From Catalimonadaceae bacterium JC749 (lineage in GTDB: Bacteria; Bacteroidota; Bacteroidia; Cytophagales; Cyclobacteriaceae), in NCBI GenBank assembly GCA_021730635.1, contig JAJNNC010000005.1:310001-374000 (forward strand): a stretch of DNA of 64,000 nt. The letters run 5' to 3'. Shown here piece by piece: positions 18,061 through 26,420 of the stretch. A model generated the notes under the pieces. That model did no database searches and had not been told where the DNA came from. It was given only the letters and a program-made list of their open reading frames with translations. The position numbers and the translations under genes were made by a program. The stretch's first letter is position 1. Each line of letters opens with the position of its first letter.

Positions 18061-19965
18061 ATGAGCGACCAGATCAAGCACGAATGTGGAATTGCCCTGA
18101 TTCGTCTGCGTAAACCACTACAGTACTATATTGACAAGTATGGTACACCGCTGTATGCTGTCAACAAACTTTATTTGTTGATGGAGAAACAACATAATCG
18201 TGGACAAGATGGGATTGGTGTGGCCAACATAAAAATCAATGTGAGTCCTGGATCGAGGTATATCAGTCGCTATCGTTCTATCTCTGATAGCCCCATTTCT
18301 ACGGTATTCAAGAAAATCAATAAAAAATTTAAAAAAGTAAAAAAGCAGCATGGTTCAGTCAGACTGAAAGATGCTGCCTGGCTTCAGGAAAATGTAGCTT
18401 TTAGCGGTGAAGTGTGGTTGGGTCATTTGCGCTATGGAACGCATGGAAAAAACTCAGTAGAATATTGTCATCCTATGTTGCGTCAGAATAACTGGCGTAG
18501 CCGCAATCTGGTCGTGGCAGGTAATTTTAATATGACCAACGTGGATGAGCTTTTTGATATCCTGGTCAGCCTGGGGCAGCACCCCAAAGAAAAAGCTGAC
18601 ACCGTCACGGTGATGGAAAAAATAGGACATTTTCTGGATCAGGAAAACCAGGATTTGTTTGACGAATATAAATTCACGCATACCAATCAGCAGATCACAG
18701 AAATCATAGAAGAAAACCTGAATCTGCAAAGAGTACTGCAACGATCCTGTAAAGATTTTGATGGAGGATATGCGATGGCAGGGCTCATAGGGAGTGGCGC
18801 TTCATTTGTCGCCCGTGATCCGGCAGGTATCCGTCCGGCCTACTACTACGCCGACGATGAGGTGGTCGTGGTTGCTTCCGAGAAACCTCCTATTAAAACA
18901 GCCTTTAATGTACCCTATGATGAGATCAAGGAAATTGAACCTGGCCATGCCCTGATCATCAAGAAAAATGGTGAGTATTCTCAGCAACAATTTATTGAGA
19001 AACTGGAGAAAAGGTCCTGTAGCTTTGAGCGTATTTATTTCTCCAGGGCTTCCGACCCTCACATTTATCATGAGCGTAAACAATTGGGCAAGTTGCTGAT
19101 CCCTCAACTGCTCAAGTCTATTGATTATGATCTTCAGAATACGGTATTTTCTTATATTCCTAACAGTGCAGAAACCTCATTTCTGGGTATTTTGCAAGGC
19201 TTGGAAGACCATCTGAGCAATGAGCGGATTCAGGCTATCCGGGAAACGCACGAAAAAGGGGGTAAGATCGATGAAGCCTATATCACACGTATGCTTTCCT
19301 TCCGACCCCGGGTAGAAAAGTTGGTCATTAAGGATGCCAAACTCAGAACATTTATTACGGATGATGTTCATCGTGAAGACCTGGTAGCGCACGTATATGA
19401 TACCACCTACGAAGTGATCCGGAAAAAGGTAGATAACATTGTTGTCATAGACGACTCTATTGTGCGGGGTACTACGTTGGAAATGAGCATACTTCGTATG
19501 CTGGATAAGCTTGATCCTAAAAAAATCGTTATTGCCTCTTCAGCACCTCAGATTCGTTTTCCGGATTGTTATGGCATTGATATGTCTAAAATGGGAGATT
19601 TTGTGGCTTTCAGGGCTGTTTTACAACTGCTCAAGGAAAGTGGATTAGACAATATGATCGATGATGTTTATGAACAGTGTGTGGCAGAAGGTCAGAAAAA
19701 AGAAGCCCCCAATTTTGTCAAACATCTGTACGAACCCTTTAGCTATGAGCAGGTTTCTGAGATGATTACTAAAATCTGTAGACCGGCAGACCTGAAAGCT
19801 GATATGGAGATTGTTTATCAGACAGTTGAGAACCTCCATAAAGCTTGTCCGGATCACACAGGCGACTGGTATTTTACAGGCAATTATCCAACGTCGGGCG
19901 GAAACCGGGTGGTGAATAAAGCTTTCGTGAATTTTATGGAAGGAAAAACAGTAAGAGCTTATTAA
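18061..19965 (+). CDS. long amidophosphoribosyltransferase-type protein (PurF paralogue)
   Basis: A two-domain cytoplasmic protein of the PurF type: glutamine amidotransferase class II then phosphoribosyltransferase. The nucleophile Cys is at residue 9 (HECGIAL) after a short propeptide-like start, with QHNRGQDGIG and WLGHLRYGTHG following. The PRPP motif VVIDDSIVRGTT is at residue 461. At 634 residues it is well over the about 470-500 of classical PurF, with an extra segment in the glutaminase half (around residues 75-110) and a C-terminal extension. Bacteroidota often carry such a long form beside a normal purF, so I do not claim that this one makes phosphoribosylamine. It is followed by two hairpin terminators. 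Confidence 0.85.
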   Translation: MSDQIKHECGIALIRLRKPLQYYIDKYGTPLYAVNKLYLLMEKQHNRGQDGIGVANIKINVSPGSRYISRYRSISDSPISTVFKKINKKFKKVKKQHGSVRLKDAAWLQENVAFSGEVWLGHLRYGTHGKNSVEYCHPMLRQNNWRSRNLVVAGNFNMTNVDELFDILVSLGQHPKEKADTVTVMEKIGHFLDQENQDLFDEYKFTHTNQQITEIIEENLNLQRVLQRSCKDFDGGYAMAGLIGSGASFVARDPAGIRPAYYYADDEVVVVASEKPPIKTAFNVPYDEIKEIEPGHALIIKKNGEYSQQQFIEKLEKRSCSFERIYFSRASDPHIYHERKQLGKLLIPQLLKSIDYDLQNTVFSYIPNSAETSFLGILQGLEDHLSNERIQAIRETHEKGGKIDEAYITRMLSFRPRVEKLVIKDAKLRTFITDDVHREDLVAHVYDTTYEVIRKKVDNIVVIDDSIVRGTTLEMSILRMLDKLDPKKIVIASSAPQIRFPDCYGIDMSKMGDFVAFRAVLQLLKESGLDNMIDDVYEQCVAEGQKKEAPNFVKHLYEPFSYEQVSEMITKICRPADLKADMEIVYQTVENLHKACPDHTGDWYFTGNYPTSGGNRVVNKAFVNFMEGKTVRAY

Positions 19966-19985
19966 GAGTACGAAAATATTAAGAG

Positions 19986-20017
19986 AGCACAGATGGGTTG
20001 TCTATCTGTGCTTTTTT
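19986..20017 (+). terminator. Rho-independent terminator after the PurF-type gene
   Basis: Arms AGCACAGAT and ATCTGTGCT pair perfectly around a 9-base loop and run straight into six T residues. It begins 21 bp after the stop codon. A strong canonical intrinsic terminator. Confidence 0.9.
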
Positions 20018-20027
20018 ATTAGCCGGG

Positions 20028-20054
20028 TGCCTGCAAACAAATGCAGGCATTTTT
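20028..20054 (+). terminator. second hairpin, possible backup terminator
   Basis: Arms TGCCTGC and GCAGGCA pair perfectly around AAACAAAT and are followed by TTTTT. It lies just 10 bases after the first terminator, making a tandem pair. Its position also argues that the next gene starts at 20101 and not at the in-frame ATG 20041, which sits in this hairpin. Confidence 0.7.
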
Positions 20055-20100
20055 GATTTTATGGGTAAGGGGTTTCAATTTTTATAGCTCGAAGAAAATT

Positions 20101-20604
20101 ATGGATAAGACAACGATAACACCAATAAAAACATCTGCCCAGCTACCCGATATGAAATGGGTAGATAGAATTTCTCATCTCATGGATTCCCGGTTTAGAA
20201 TACCAGGTACCCGTTTTCGTTTTGGATTGGATCCGATTCTGGGCCTCTTACCAGGTGTAGGCGATGCAGCCTCCCTGGCCGTGTCAGGCGTTTTAATCTA
20301 TCATATGGCCAGATTCGGTGCCAGTCGTAAACTCGTGATAATGATGGCAGGGAATGTAATGCTGGACGCACTCCTGGGTAGTATTCCCATTTTGGGAAAC
20401 ATCTTTGACTTCTTCAGTAAAGCCAACGAAAGAAATATCCGTCTGCTGAAACGACATTATCAGGAAGGTAAATACCAGGGCAGTGGCACGGGAATCCTGG
20501 TGGTAGTGGGTATCATATTAATAGCGCTCATTGGCCTGATCGTGTATGGAACCTGGGAGCTTATAGATTATTTATTTGGCTTAGCGATGCAAAATAATTC
20601 GTAA
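20101..20604 (+). CDS. DUF4112 membrane protein
   Basis: A 167-residue protein with the DUF4112 signature: MDSRFRIPGTRFRFGLDPILGLLPGVGDAASL, then a membrane helix, then MLDALLGSIPILGNIFDFFSKANERN. A second hydrophobic helix is near the C terminus (GILVVVGIILIALIGLIVYG). The family's function is unknown. The start at 20101 is chosen because the frame upstream crosses a terminator hairpin and an unconserved stretch. Confidence 0.9.
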   Translation: MDKTTITPIKTSAQLPDMKWVDRISHLMDSRFRIPGTRFRFGLDPILGLLPGVGDAASLAVSGVLIYHMARFGASRKLVIMMAGNVMLDALLGSIPILGNIFDFFSKANERNIRLLKRHYQEGKYQGSGTGILVVVGIILIALIGLIVYGTWELIDYLFGLAMQNNS

Positions 20605-20643
20605 GGCCTGCCCATCGAAATGTATTAAGCAAAGAGCCTGTGT

Positions 20644-20667
20644 GGCCTGTCATCAGGCCTAGATTTT
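20644..20667 (+). terminator. GC-rich hairpin after DUF4112 gene
   Basis: GGCCTG and CAGGCC pair around a TCAT loop, followed by TAGATTTT. This is a weak candidate terminator, because the T run is short and interrupted. Confidence 0.4.
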
Positions 20668-20760
20668 CCTGGAACGCCCTGGAAGGGTGACCCCGGTGGA
20701 AACAAGTCGTTGGTTAAGGGGTTTAATGGGTAAAAGAAACATTTTTAAAGCTAATTTTTA

Positions 20761-21297
20761 ATGATGATGGATAGAGAAAGAAAAGTAAAAAAGACAGACA
20801 AACTTTCGCAAGCGCTGAAAAAGATCACTTATGGATTCTACATTGTGACGACACGGAAATCCGGAGAAGAAATGTCAACACGTGAAGCGGATTATATAGC
20901 GGCAGGTACTGTGAGCTGGGTTTCTCAAGGTTCCTTTGAGCCTCCTTTGGTGACCGTAGCGATTATGAAACATACAGATCTTCACGAAACGGTTGAAAAG
21001 TCAAGAGTTTTTGCTGTGAATATTGTAGGCAAAGACCAGCAGGATATGCTCTCTCCTTTTGCCAAAGAAAGTAAAGTAGAGGGTCATACTATCAATGGGT
21101 ATTCTTTTCAGCCTGGAGAAGCCACAGGTGCCCCTATCTTGGATAATGTACCGGCATATTTTGAATGCAAGGTGGTAGAAGATATTACCCTGGGTGACCA
21201 TAGTATTTTCGTGGGTGAGGTAGTAGGAGGCAATACCCGTGATGAAAATGCTGTCCCGTTATTTGAGTGGGAAACCAATTTACACTATGGGGGATAA
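20761..21297 (+). CDS. flavin reductase-like domain protein
   Basis: A 178-residue protein of the flavin reductase/FMN-binding split-barrel family, which binds FMN and uses NAD(P)H to reduce flavins for partner oxygenases. The fold's pattern is visible: LSQALKKITYGFYIVTTRK, AAGTVSWVSQGSFEPPLVTVAI, SRVFAVNIVGKDQQDM, then DHSIFVGEVVGG near the end. No oxygenase partner is adjacent, so the acceptor is unknown. The start could be any of the first three Met codons. Confidence 0.9.
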   Translation: MMMDRERKVKKTDKLSQALKKITYGFYIVTTRKSGEEMSTREADYIAAGTVSWVSQGSFEPPLVTVAIMKHTDLHETVEKSRVFAVNIVGKDQQDMLSPFAKESKVEGHTINGYSFQPGEATGAPILDNVPAYFECKVVEDITLGDHSIFVGEVVGGNTRDENAVPLFEWETNLHYGG

Positions 21298-21315
21298 ACT
21301 TTTCAGAGAAGGGGA

Positions 21316-21357
21316 AAGAGCTAGCTGGGTGAAACCAGTAGCTCTTATTTTATATTA
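21316..21357. terminator. bidirectional terminator between convergent genes
   Basis: AAGAGCTA and TAGCTCTT arms, with inner CTGG/CCAG pairing, enclose a small loop; the plus side continues ATTTTATATTATTTTT and the minus side leads from a purine stretch. It lies in the 57-bp gap between the flavin reductase gene and the convergent zf-HC2 gene. Confidence 0.65.
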
Positions 21358-22218
21358 TTTTTCAAGATTCTTGATTTCCTGAGACGCTGGTAAAGTCATC
21401 AGCTTGGTGTTGTCTTCCTCTTTTTCTACCTTCTGAATATCAAGTTTTTCCAGAACAGGCAGTGACTGAATTTGTGTATCCTCCTCTGAAAATTGTTCTT
21501 CGTTTTCCTCCGGCGATTGCTCTTCAGCTATGTTCATCTCCTTGGTATTTCTCACCACTGGTTTGATTTCTTCTGCCGCGGTTTTTTCTTCACCTAATGT
21601 ATTTTGCTTTTTAGCAGCAGGTTTCACCACTGTTGGATTCTCCTGCTGGACAGGCGTGGGTTTTACTTCCTTGCTGCGCTTGTGAACTGATAAGTTGGTT
21701 TCCGCACTTTGCATAGCCAGGGCCGACTGGGGTTCTTTGTCAGAAATACTTGATTCTGTCGGATGAGGGTCATTGATCTTTTGTTCTTTGGGAAGGGTTT
21801 TGGATTCTGCCTTTTTTGTATTAGGGGCAGTTTTATCCTTTGTCTGGATTTTTGTTTGACCTTCTGTAAAATGATTTTTATTGATAACGGTCTTTACGGC
21901 AAAAAAAGAAAATACAACCATGAGGAGCAGGGCTGCTGCAGCTCTCAGTATTTTCACCTGGGTGGTGGAAAGCTTTCTACTTGTCGCATTTTCCTTTGTC
22001 TTTAATTTACCTTTCAGCTGTTTGTGATGTACTTTTAGTTGCTGTGGTTCTTCCGATTGGATAAACTGAAGTATTTCATTGGAACAACGTTCGCAGTGTG
22101 CCAAGTGTAATTCTACTTCTTTGATCTCCTGGGCGCTGAGTTGCTGCTGCAGGTAACGACCCATTCTAGATCTGGAAAGATGAGCACTGAACTCTGTGGC
22201 TTTTAACTTGTGATCCAT
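21355..22218 (-). CDS. zf-HC2 anti-sigma-like membrane protein with long acidic tail
   Basis: A 287-residue protein. The N-terminal domain has the zinc-binding anti-sigma pattern H-x3-C-x2-C (His 38, Cys 42, Cys 45, in HLAHCERC). A basic linker leads to a single membrane helix around residues 87-110 (LRAAAALLLMVVFSFFAV). The rest is a low-complexity periplasmic tail rich in Glu, Lys, Pro and Thr. Such proteins bind and hold ECF sigma factors at the membrane, but no sigma gene is adjacent: the upstream side is a 428-bp AT-rich gap. An anti-sigma role is therefore inferred from the domain only. Confidence 0.8.
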   Translation of the reverse strand: MDHKLKATEFSAHLSRSRMGRYLQQQLSAQEIKEVELHLAHCERCSNEILQFIQSEEPQQLKVHHKQLKGKLKTKENATSRKLSTTQVKILRAAAALLLMVVFSFFAVKTVINKNHFTEGQTKIQTKDKTAPNTKKAESKTLPKEQKINDPHPTESSISDKEPQSALAMQSAETNLSVHKRSKEVKPTPVQQENPTVVKPAAKKQNTLGEEKTAAEEIKPVVRNTKEMNIAEEQSPEENEEQFSEEDTQIQSLPVLEKLDIQKVEKEEDNTKLMTLPASQEIKNLEK

Positions 22219-22646
22219 CGCTTCTGTGTTTAAAAATTTACAAATAATCTACAAATAAGACAAATAATTGTCTACTCAGTTTCCTTCAACTTCCATACCT
22301 GATCTAGTAAATTTTTAGCAAGAGAAAGCTTGGATTTTAGAATTTATTGTAAGTATATTATATAATATTGAATTTTATTTATATAAAACTTATTAAAATT
22401 CATGTAAGAGGTTAAAATATAATTTTTATAGGAGGGGTTCTCAGAAAAATAGAATAAAGAAAAAGAGTCAATGAGGCCTAAAGATAGGGATCATACACGG
22501 CATTTAACGCGATAAGTACTGTTGAAAGTAAACGATTTAATGAAATTTCGAATTGGTTACCTCTACAAATGAAAATAAAAGACAGATGTAATATTTTGGG
22601 CTTACTTTGTCTAATTTAAAAAAGAACCAGGGTAGAAGCCAGAAAA
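22219..22646. other. AT-rich noncoding gap
   Basis: About 430 bp, strongly AT-rich, with runs of short A/T tracts and no convincing reading frame, RNA gene or long inverted repeat. It presumably holds the promoter of the minus-strand zf-HC2 gene. I see nothing else. Confidence 0.6.
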
Positions 22647-23030
22647 TTATCGCCTGGGAGTAGCTTTCAGATAATCGTGATTGAGCAAACGACTAAGGGT
22701 ATTCACATGTTCCTCCGGGTTTATACGCTGCAGGACTGATTCTATTTTTTCATCATGGCCTAGGATCATCGCCTGCATAATGTTGCCCGGACTATCATCT
22801 TTGGTGTAATATAAAGCGACATAGTCCTCTGTTCCAATGCTTATATTGTGGAGAACTTCCCGGATTTGATCCTCCACTCCAGCTCTTTCTCTGTCGACAA
22901 AGCCAAAATATTTGATTCCGTCAGCCTGATCTTCCAGATTTCTCGGAAAGCGTGCCTGTAATTCTCTGTGAAAATAGTCCGCCTCTTCTTCGTTGGCAAA
23001 GTGGGGGATAAGTACATAATTTGTCATCAT
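22647..23030 (-). CDS. hypothetical protein, 127 residues
   Basis: I do not recognise this protein. It is soluble, acidic, without signal peptide or membrane segment, and has a plausible alpha/beta pattern: NYVLIPHFANEEEADYFHRELQ at the start, GTEDYVALYYTKDD in the middle, and a basic C terminus. Two Met codons open it. It lies 76 bp downstream of the SDR gene in the same direction and may be the last gene of that transcript. Confidence 0.7.
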   Translation of the reverse strand: MMTNYVLIPHFANEEEADYFHRELQARFPRNLEDQADGIKYFGFVDRERAGVEDQIREVLHNISIGTEDYVALYYTKDDSPGNIMQAMILGHDEKIESVLQRINPEEHVNTLSRLLNHDYLKATPRR

Positions 23031-23106
23031 ACTCCGGTTAATAAATGATCGTCCTCCTTTCTTTTAGAAACATAGACGACAGGCAAATGTTATGGTGTGA
23101 AGAAAT

Positions 23107-23877
23107 TCATTCTTCATAGATCATTTTGACAGTCATTCCTCCGTCGATGACCAGATTTTGCCCGGTAATAAAGGAGGATTCTCCTGAACATAAAAAAACA
23201 GCTGCCCTGCCAATATCTTCCGGAACACCCACACGGCCTACCGGATGTTGTTGTTTGTCCTGTTCGCGGTGATGTACTTCTTTTCTTTCAGAGGCCTTTT
23301 TCCAATCCTGAATCTCAATCCATCCGGGACTGATAGCATTTACTCTGACCGCTGGGCCCAGACTAATGGCTAAGGCATGGGTTAAGGCCAGAATCCCACC
23401 TTTGCTGGCAGCATAGGCTTCACTATTGGGTTCAGACATCAACGCCCGTGTGGAAGCAATATTGAGAATACACCCTTTCCCGTTCTTTTTCAGAGAGGGA
23501 GCCGCTAATTTAGAAGTGATAAATACACTTCTCAGGTTAATAGACAATACTTCATCAAATTCATGGACTGTCAATTCTTCCAGTGGTTTAAAACGGGAGA
23601 CGCCCGCATTATTGACCAAAATATCGATGCGTCCCAGCGTATCGACCACTTGTTGAATCATAGACTGTATAGAAGACTCTTCACTCACATCGCAGGGAAT
23701 ATAAGTGGCTTGTCCTCCTTTCTCCTGAATCCAGGACTGGCACTCCATGCCTGCCTCTTCGTCAAATTCTGCAATCACCACATGCACTCCCTGGTGAGAA
23801 AAAGCCTGAACGATGGCTTTGCCAATCCCTTGGCCACCACCGGTTACGATTGCTACCTTGTTGTAAAACGGGTTCAT
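23107..23877 (-). CDS. short-chain dehydrogenase/reductase
   Basis: A 256-residue classical SDR. The NAD(P)-binding TGGGQGIG lies at residues 12-19, NNAG at 89-92, and the catalytic Ser 142, Tyr 155 and Lys 159 (YAASK) are all present. An acidic residue at the end of strand 2 (AEFDEE) suggests NAD preference. PGWIE and a VIDGG tail complete the family pattern. Substrate is unknown. It starts 30 bp after the TonB-dependent receptor stop, so read-through from that cluster is possible. Confidence 0.93.
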   Translation of the reverse strand: MNPFYNKVAIVTGGGQGIGKAIVQAFSHQGVHVVIAEFDEEAGMECQSWIQEKGGQATYIPCDVSEESSIQSMIQQVVDTLGRIDILVNNAGVSRFKPLEELTVHEFDEVLSINLRSVFITSKLAAPSLKKNGKGCILNIASTRALMSEPNSEAYAASKGGILALTHALAISLGPAVRVNAISPGWIEIQDWKKASERKEVHHREQDKQQHPVGRVGVPEDIGRAAVFLCSGESSFITGQNLVIDGGMTVKMIYEE

Positions 23878-23907
23878 ACTCCATAAACTCAGCTCCCTGG
23901 TATCTGT

Positions 23908-26358
23908 TTAGAACTCCAGTCGATAGTTGAGGACAGGAATGAGCCCTAACTGATAGCTATTCTCTACTTTTTGGGTAACGGAGTCAAAGTAACGGCTGTA
24001 GAGGTTCTGGCGCCCTGTCACGTTCTGGATATCCAGGGAAAGGATGCTGGAATATCGGGGCTTATTACGACGGTAACTAATCCGCAGGTCGGTTCGAAAA
24101 TAAGTACCTATTCTGTCTGAATACCTTTGATCCCAACGGTAGATGCCCCATCCTTCCCGTTGAGAGGCTGCCAGGTCTAAAGGGGTATCACGGTTTCCAC
24201 CAGCCAGCAGGGTTCGTGTGTTAATCCCTAACAGGTTGTCTTTATTTTTCCCCATGGAAAATTCTTTTCCCAGTAAAAGATTAACAATATAATTGCCATT
24301 GAACCGGGTATTGTATTCTTTACCATCCAGAGGGGTATATTTGGATTGATATAAAGAGGTGGTTAGCATGTAGTAATACTGATTGGTAAAGAATTTCTCA
24401 AGGGTAAGCTCTACGCCATAATTACGCCCGGTACCCTCACTGACCAGGGGTATATTGACTACCCCTTCCTCATAATTAAGCATAGAATAGGTAGGATACC
24501 AGGGAAAGGGCATACCTCCCTGTATACCAATGGGAATATCATGCAGATACTGGTAATAGGCTTCTATTTTCCAGTGTAAATCTTGCCGGAGGAGCTGATC
24601 GTAGCCCAGCACAAAATGGCGTGCTTTGGGCAAATCCAGTTGTTTATTGGGCTGCGAATAAGCTACTTCCGGGTTCAGTCTGAATTTAGCAAAATAAGTC
24701 GTCAGAGGGTCCAGCCGGCTGTGCATACCAAAGCCAATGTTAAACGATTGGGTAGGGGTAATCATCCATTGTACCCCTAACCGGGGTTCCAGCGACTGCG
24801 CTTGGTTGAGAGCAAAATACATGTGATGTGCGCCGGTATGAAAGGTTACCTTTTCATTGAGTCTGTATTTCCATTGCACAAAACTTTGTAACAATTGGGT
24901 GCTGCCTTCATTATCTACTTCAATGGTGGTCGTATCCAGGCGTGTAGAAGCTGAAAACAGATCAAACTGTAAATGGCTGATAATCAGTCCTGTTCTCAGG
25001 GTATGCTTTGCATTGAACTTATGATTTAGCAAAACTGTGCCTCTCAGGTCCGTCTTATCAAATTTCTGATGATATCCGTATCTGATTTCCGGTTCATCAT
25101 CCTGAAAGCTGTTGAGGCTGTTGGAAACGGAAAGAATACTTTCCAGATAGGTTTTATCGCTCAGAAAATAGGTATGCGATAAGCCTCCTACACCCATCCG
25201 GTAGCGAAAAACCTCCTGGCCCAAGTCCTCTCTGACATTCTCTCGACTTAAGCCTCCCAAACCCCATACAGAGAATATTCCTGCCTTCTGAGAGGGTATC
25301 ATCACCTTAAAGGCAAGATCCTGAAAATCAGGAACGGCATCCCCGTCAATGGAAACCCCAATTTCATTGAGTATTGCCAGGGTAGAATAACGATAGTTCA
25401 CCAGATAAGAAGCGCTGGCATCCTGACGAAAAGGACCTTCCGCGGCAAAATCCAGTCCCAGGAAGCCTGCTTGGAAAGCATATTCTCTCTTTTCATTATT
25501 TCCTTTTCTCAACCTGATATCAAAAACACCAGAGGCTGCATTGCCATATTCAGCCGGAAAAGCGCCGGTATAAAAATCAGAATTATCCAACATGTTGACA
25601 CTCAACATGCTGACAGCCCCTCCGGAGGCACCTTCATCGCCAAAATGATTAGGGTTGGGCACTTCTATGCCTTCTACTTTCCAAAGAATTCCACGGGGCG
25701 AGTTGCCACGAATTACAATTTCATTGGTACCATCGTCGGTAGAGGCAACTCCGGCAAAGGAAAGGGCCATCCGGGCAGGGTCGTTGACACTGGCAGCATA
25801 CCGTTTGGTTTCTTCCACGGTGAATGAGCGGGCACTCACAAAGGCCATGTCATTATTGGGTTTGCCTTTTTCCGGTTCTGCGGTGATCACGATTTCTTCC
25901 ATGCTGAGCAGCGATTCTGTCAGGCGGACGGTCAGCACTACCTCTTTCCCGGAACCTACTTCCAGTTCAGAAATCAGTGCTTCCTGGTACCCTATGGAGG
26001 TTATCTGCACATGACGCCGGCCTACCGGCACGTTCTCAATACGGAATCTGCCTTCTGCATCTGTACTGCTGCCCAATACCGGTTCGGTATGTAACACAAC
26101 TACGTTGGCTCCTGTCAAAGGGATTTGCGATTCCTGATCAATCACTGTGCCCCGGATCGTTTGGGTAAGTGCTTGTGCCCACAGCAAAGAGACAGGAAAG
26201 AGAAAGACAATGCTCAAAGCTACCGCTTTATGTTTGATTTTTGGGGTTGTTTTCTGTTCCCGTTGCTGTTCATCGTACAATTTGACTGACATTGCCCAGC
26301 CTCGGGCATAACTCTGGTGGATACGCAACAAATAGTTGCGTAGAGAAGAATTTCTCAT
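23908..26358 (-). CDS. TonB-dependent receptor with carboxypeptidase-like N-terminal domain, no STN domain
   Basis: An outer-membrane receptor of about 816 residues. I start it at ATG 26358, because the frame above this overlaps the upstream gene without a homologous look. After a basic N-terminal stretch and signal anchor (SIVFLFPVSLLWAQ) comes a CarboxypepD_reg domain (IRGTVIDQESQIPLTGANVVV to SIGYQEAL), a plug domain (NDPARMALSFAGVASTDDGTNEIVIRGNSPRG), and a long barrel ending in LGLIPVLNYRLEF with the terminal Phe. No STN signalling domain is present, although the gene lies in a sigma/FecR cluster; the STN is on the preceding protein. Ligand is unknown. Confidence 0.92.
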   Translation of the reverse strand: MRNSSLRNYLLRIHQSYARGWAMSVKLYDEQQREQKTTPKIKHKAVALSIVFLFPVSLLWAQALTQTIRGTVIDQESQIPLTGANVVVLHTEPVLGSSTDAEGRFRIENVPVGRRHVQITSIGYQEALISELEVGSGKEVVLTVRLTESLLSMEEIVITAEPEKGKPNNDMAFVSARSFTVEETKRYAASVNDPARMALSFAGVASTDDGTNEIVIRGNSPRGILWKVEGIEVPNPNHFGDEGASGGAVSMLSVNMLDNSDFYTGAFPAEYGNAASGVFDIRLRKGNNEKREYAFQAGFLGLDFAAEGPFRQDASASYLVNYRYSTLAILNEIGVSIDGDAVPDFQDLAFKVMIPSQKAGIFSVWGLGGLSRENVREDLGQEVFRYRMGVGGLSHTYFLSDKTYLESILSVSNSLNSFQDDEPEIRYGYHQKFDKTDLRGTVLLNHKFNAKHTLRTGLIISHLQFDLFSASTRLDTTTIEVDNEGSTQLLQSFVQWKYRLNEKVTFHTGAHHMYFALNQAQSLEPRLGVQWMITPTQSFNIGFGMHSRLDPLTTYFAKFRLNPEVAYSQPNKQLDLPKARHFVLGYDQLLRQDLHWKIEAYYQYLHDIPIGIQGGMPFPWYPTYSMLNYEEGVVNIPLVSEGTGRNYGVELTLEKFFTNQYYYMLTTSLYQSKYTPLDGKEYNTRFNGNYIVNLLLGKEFSMGKNKDNLLGINTRTLLAGGNRDTPLDLAASQREGWGIYRWDQRYSDRIGTYFRTDLRISYRRNKPRYSSILSLDIQNVTGRQNLYSRYFDSVTQKVENSYQLGLIPVLNYRLEF

Positions 26359-26393
26359 TGTTCTGGAAGGTTTGGTGTAAGAAAAGAGAAGCG

Positions 26394-26414
26394 CAGACGG
26401 CCACAGGCCGTCTG
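26394..26414. promoter_or_regulatory. perfect 9-bp hairpin between STN-repeat gene and receptor gene
   Basis: CAGACGGCC and GGCCGTCTG pair around ACA in the 62-bp gap. On the minus strand the hairpin is followed by a pyrimidine stretch with scattered T. It could attenuate transcription into the receptor gene or protect the upstream mRNA end; a full terminator is not evident. Confidence 0.55.
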
Positions 26415-26420
26415 AAATGG

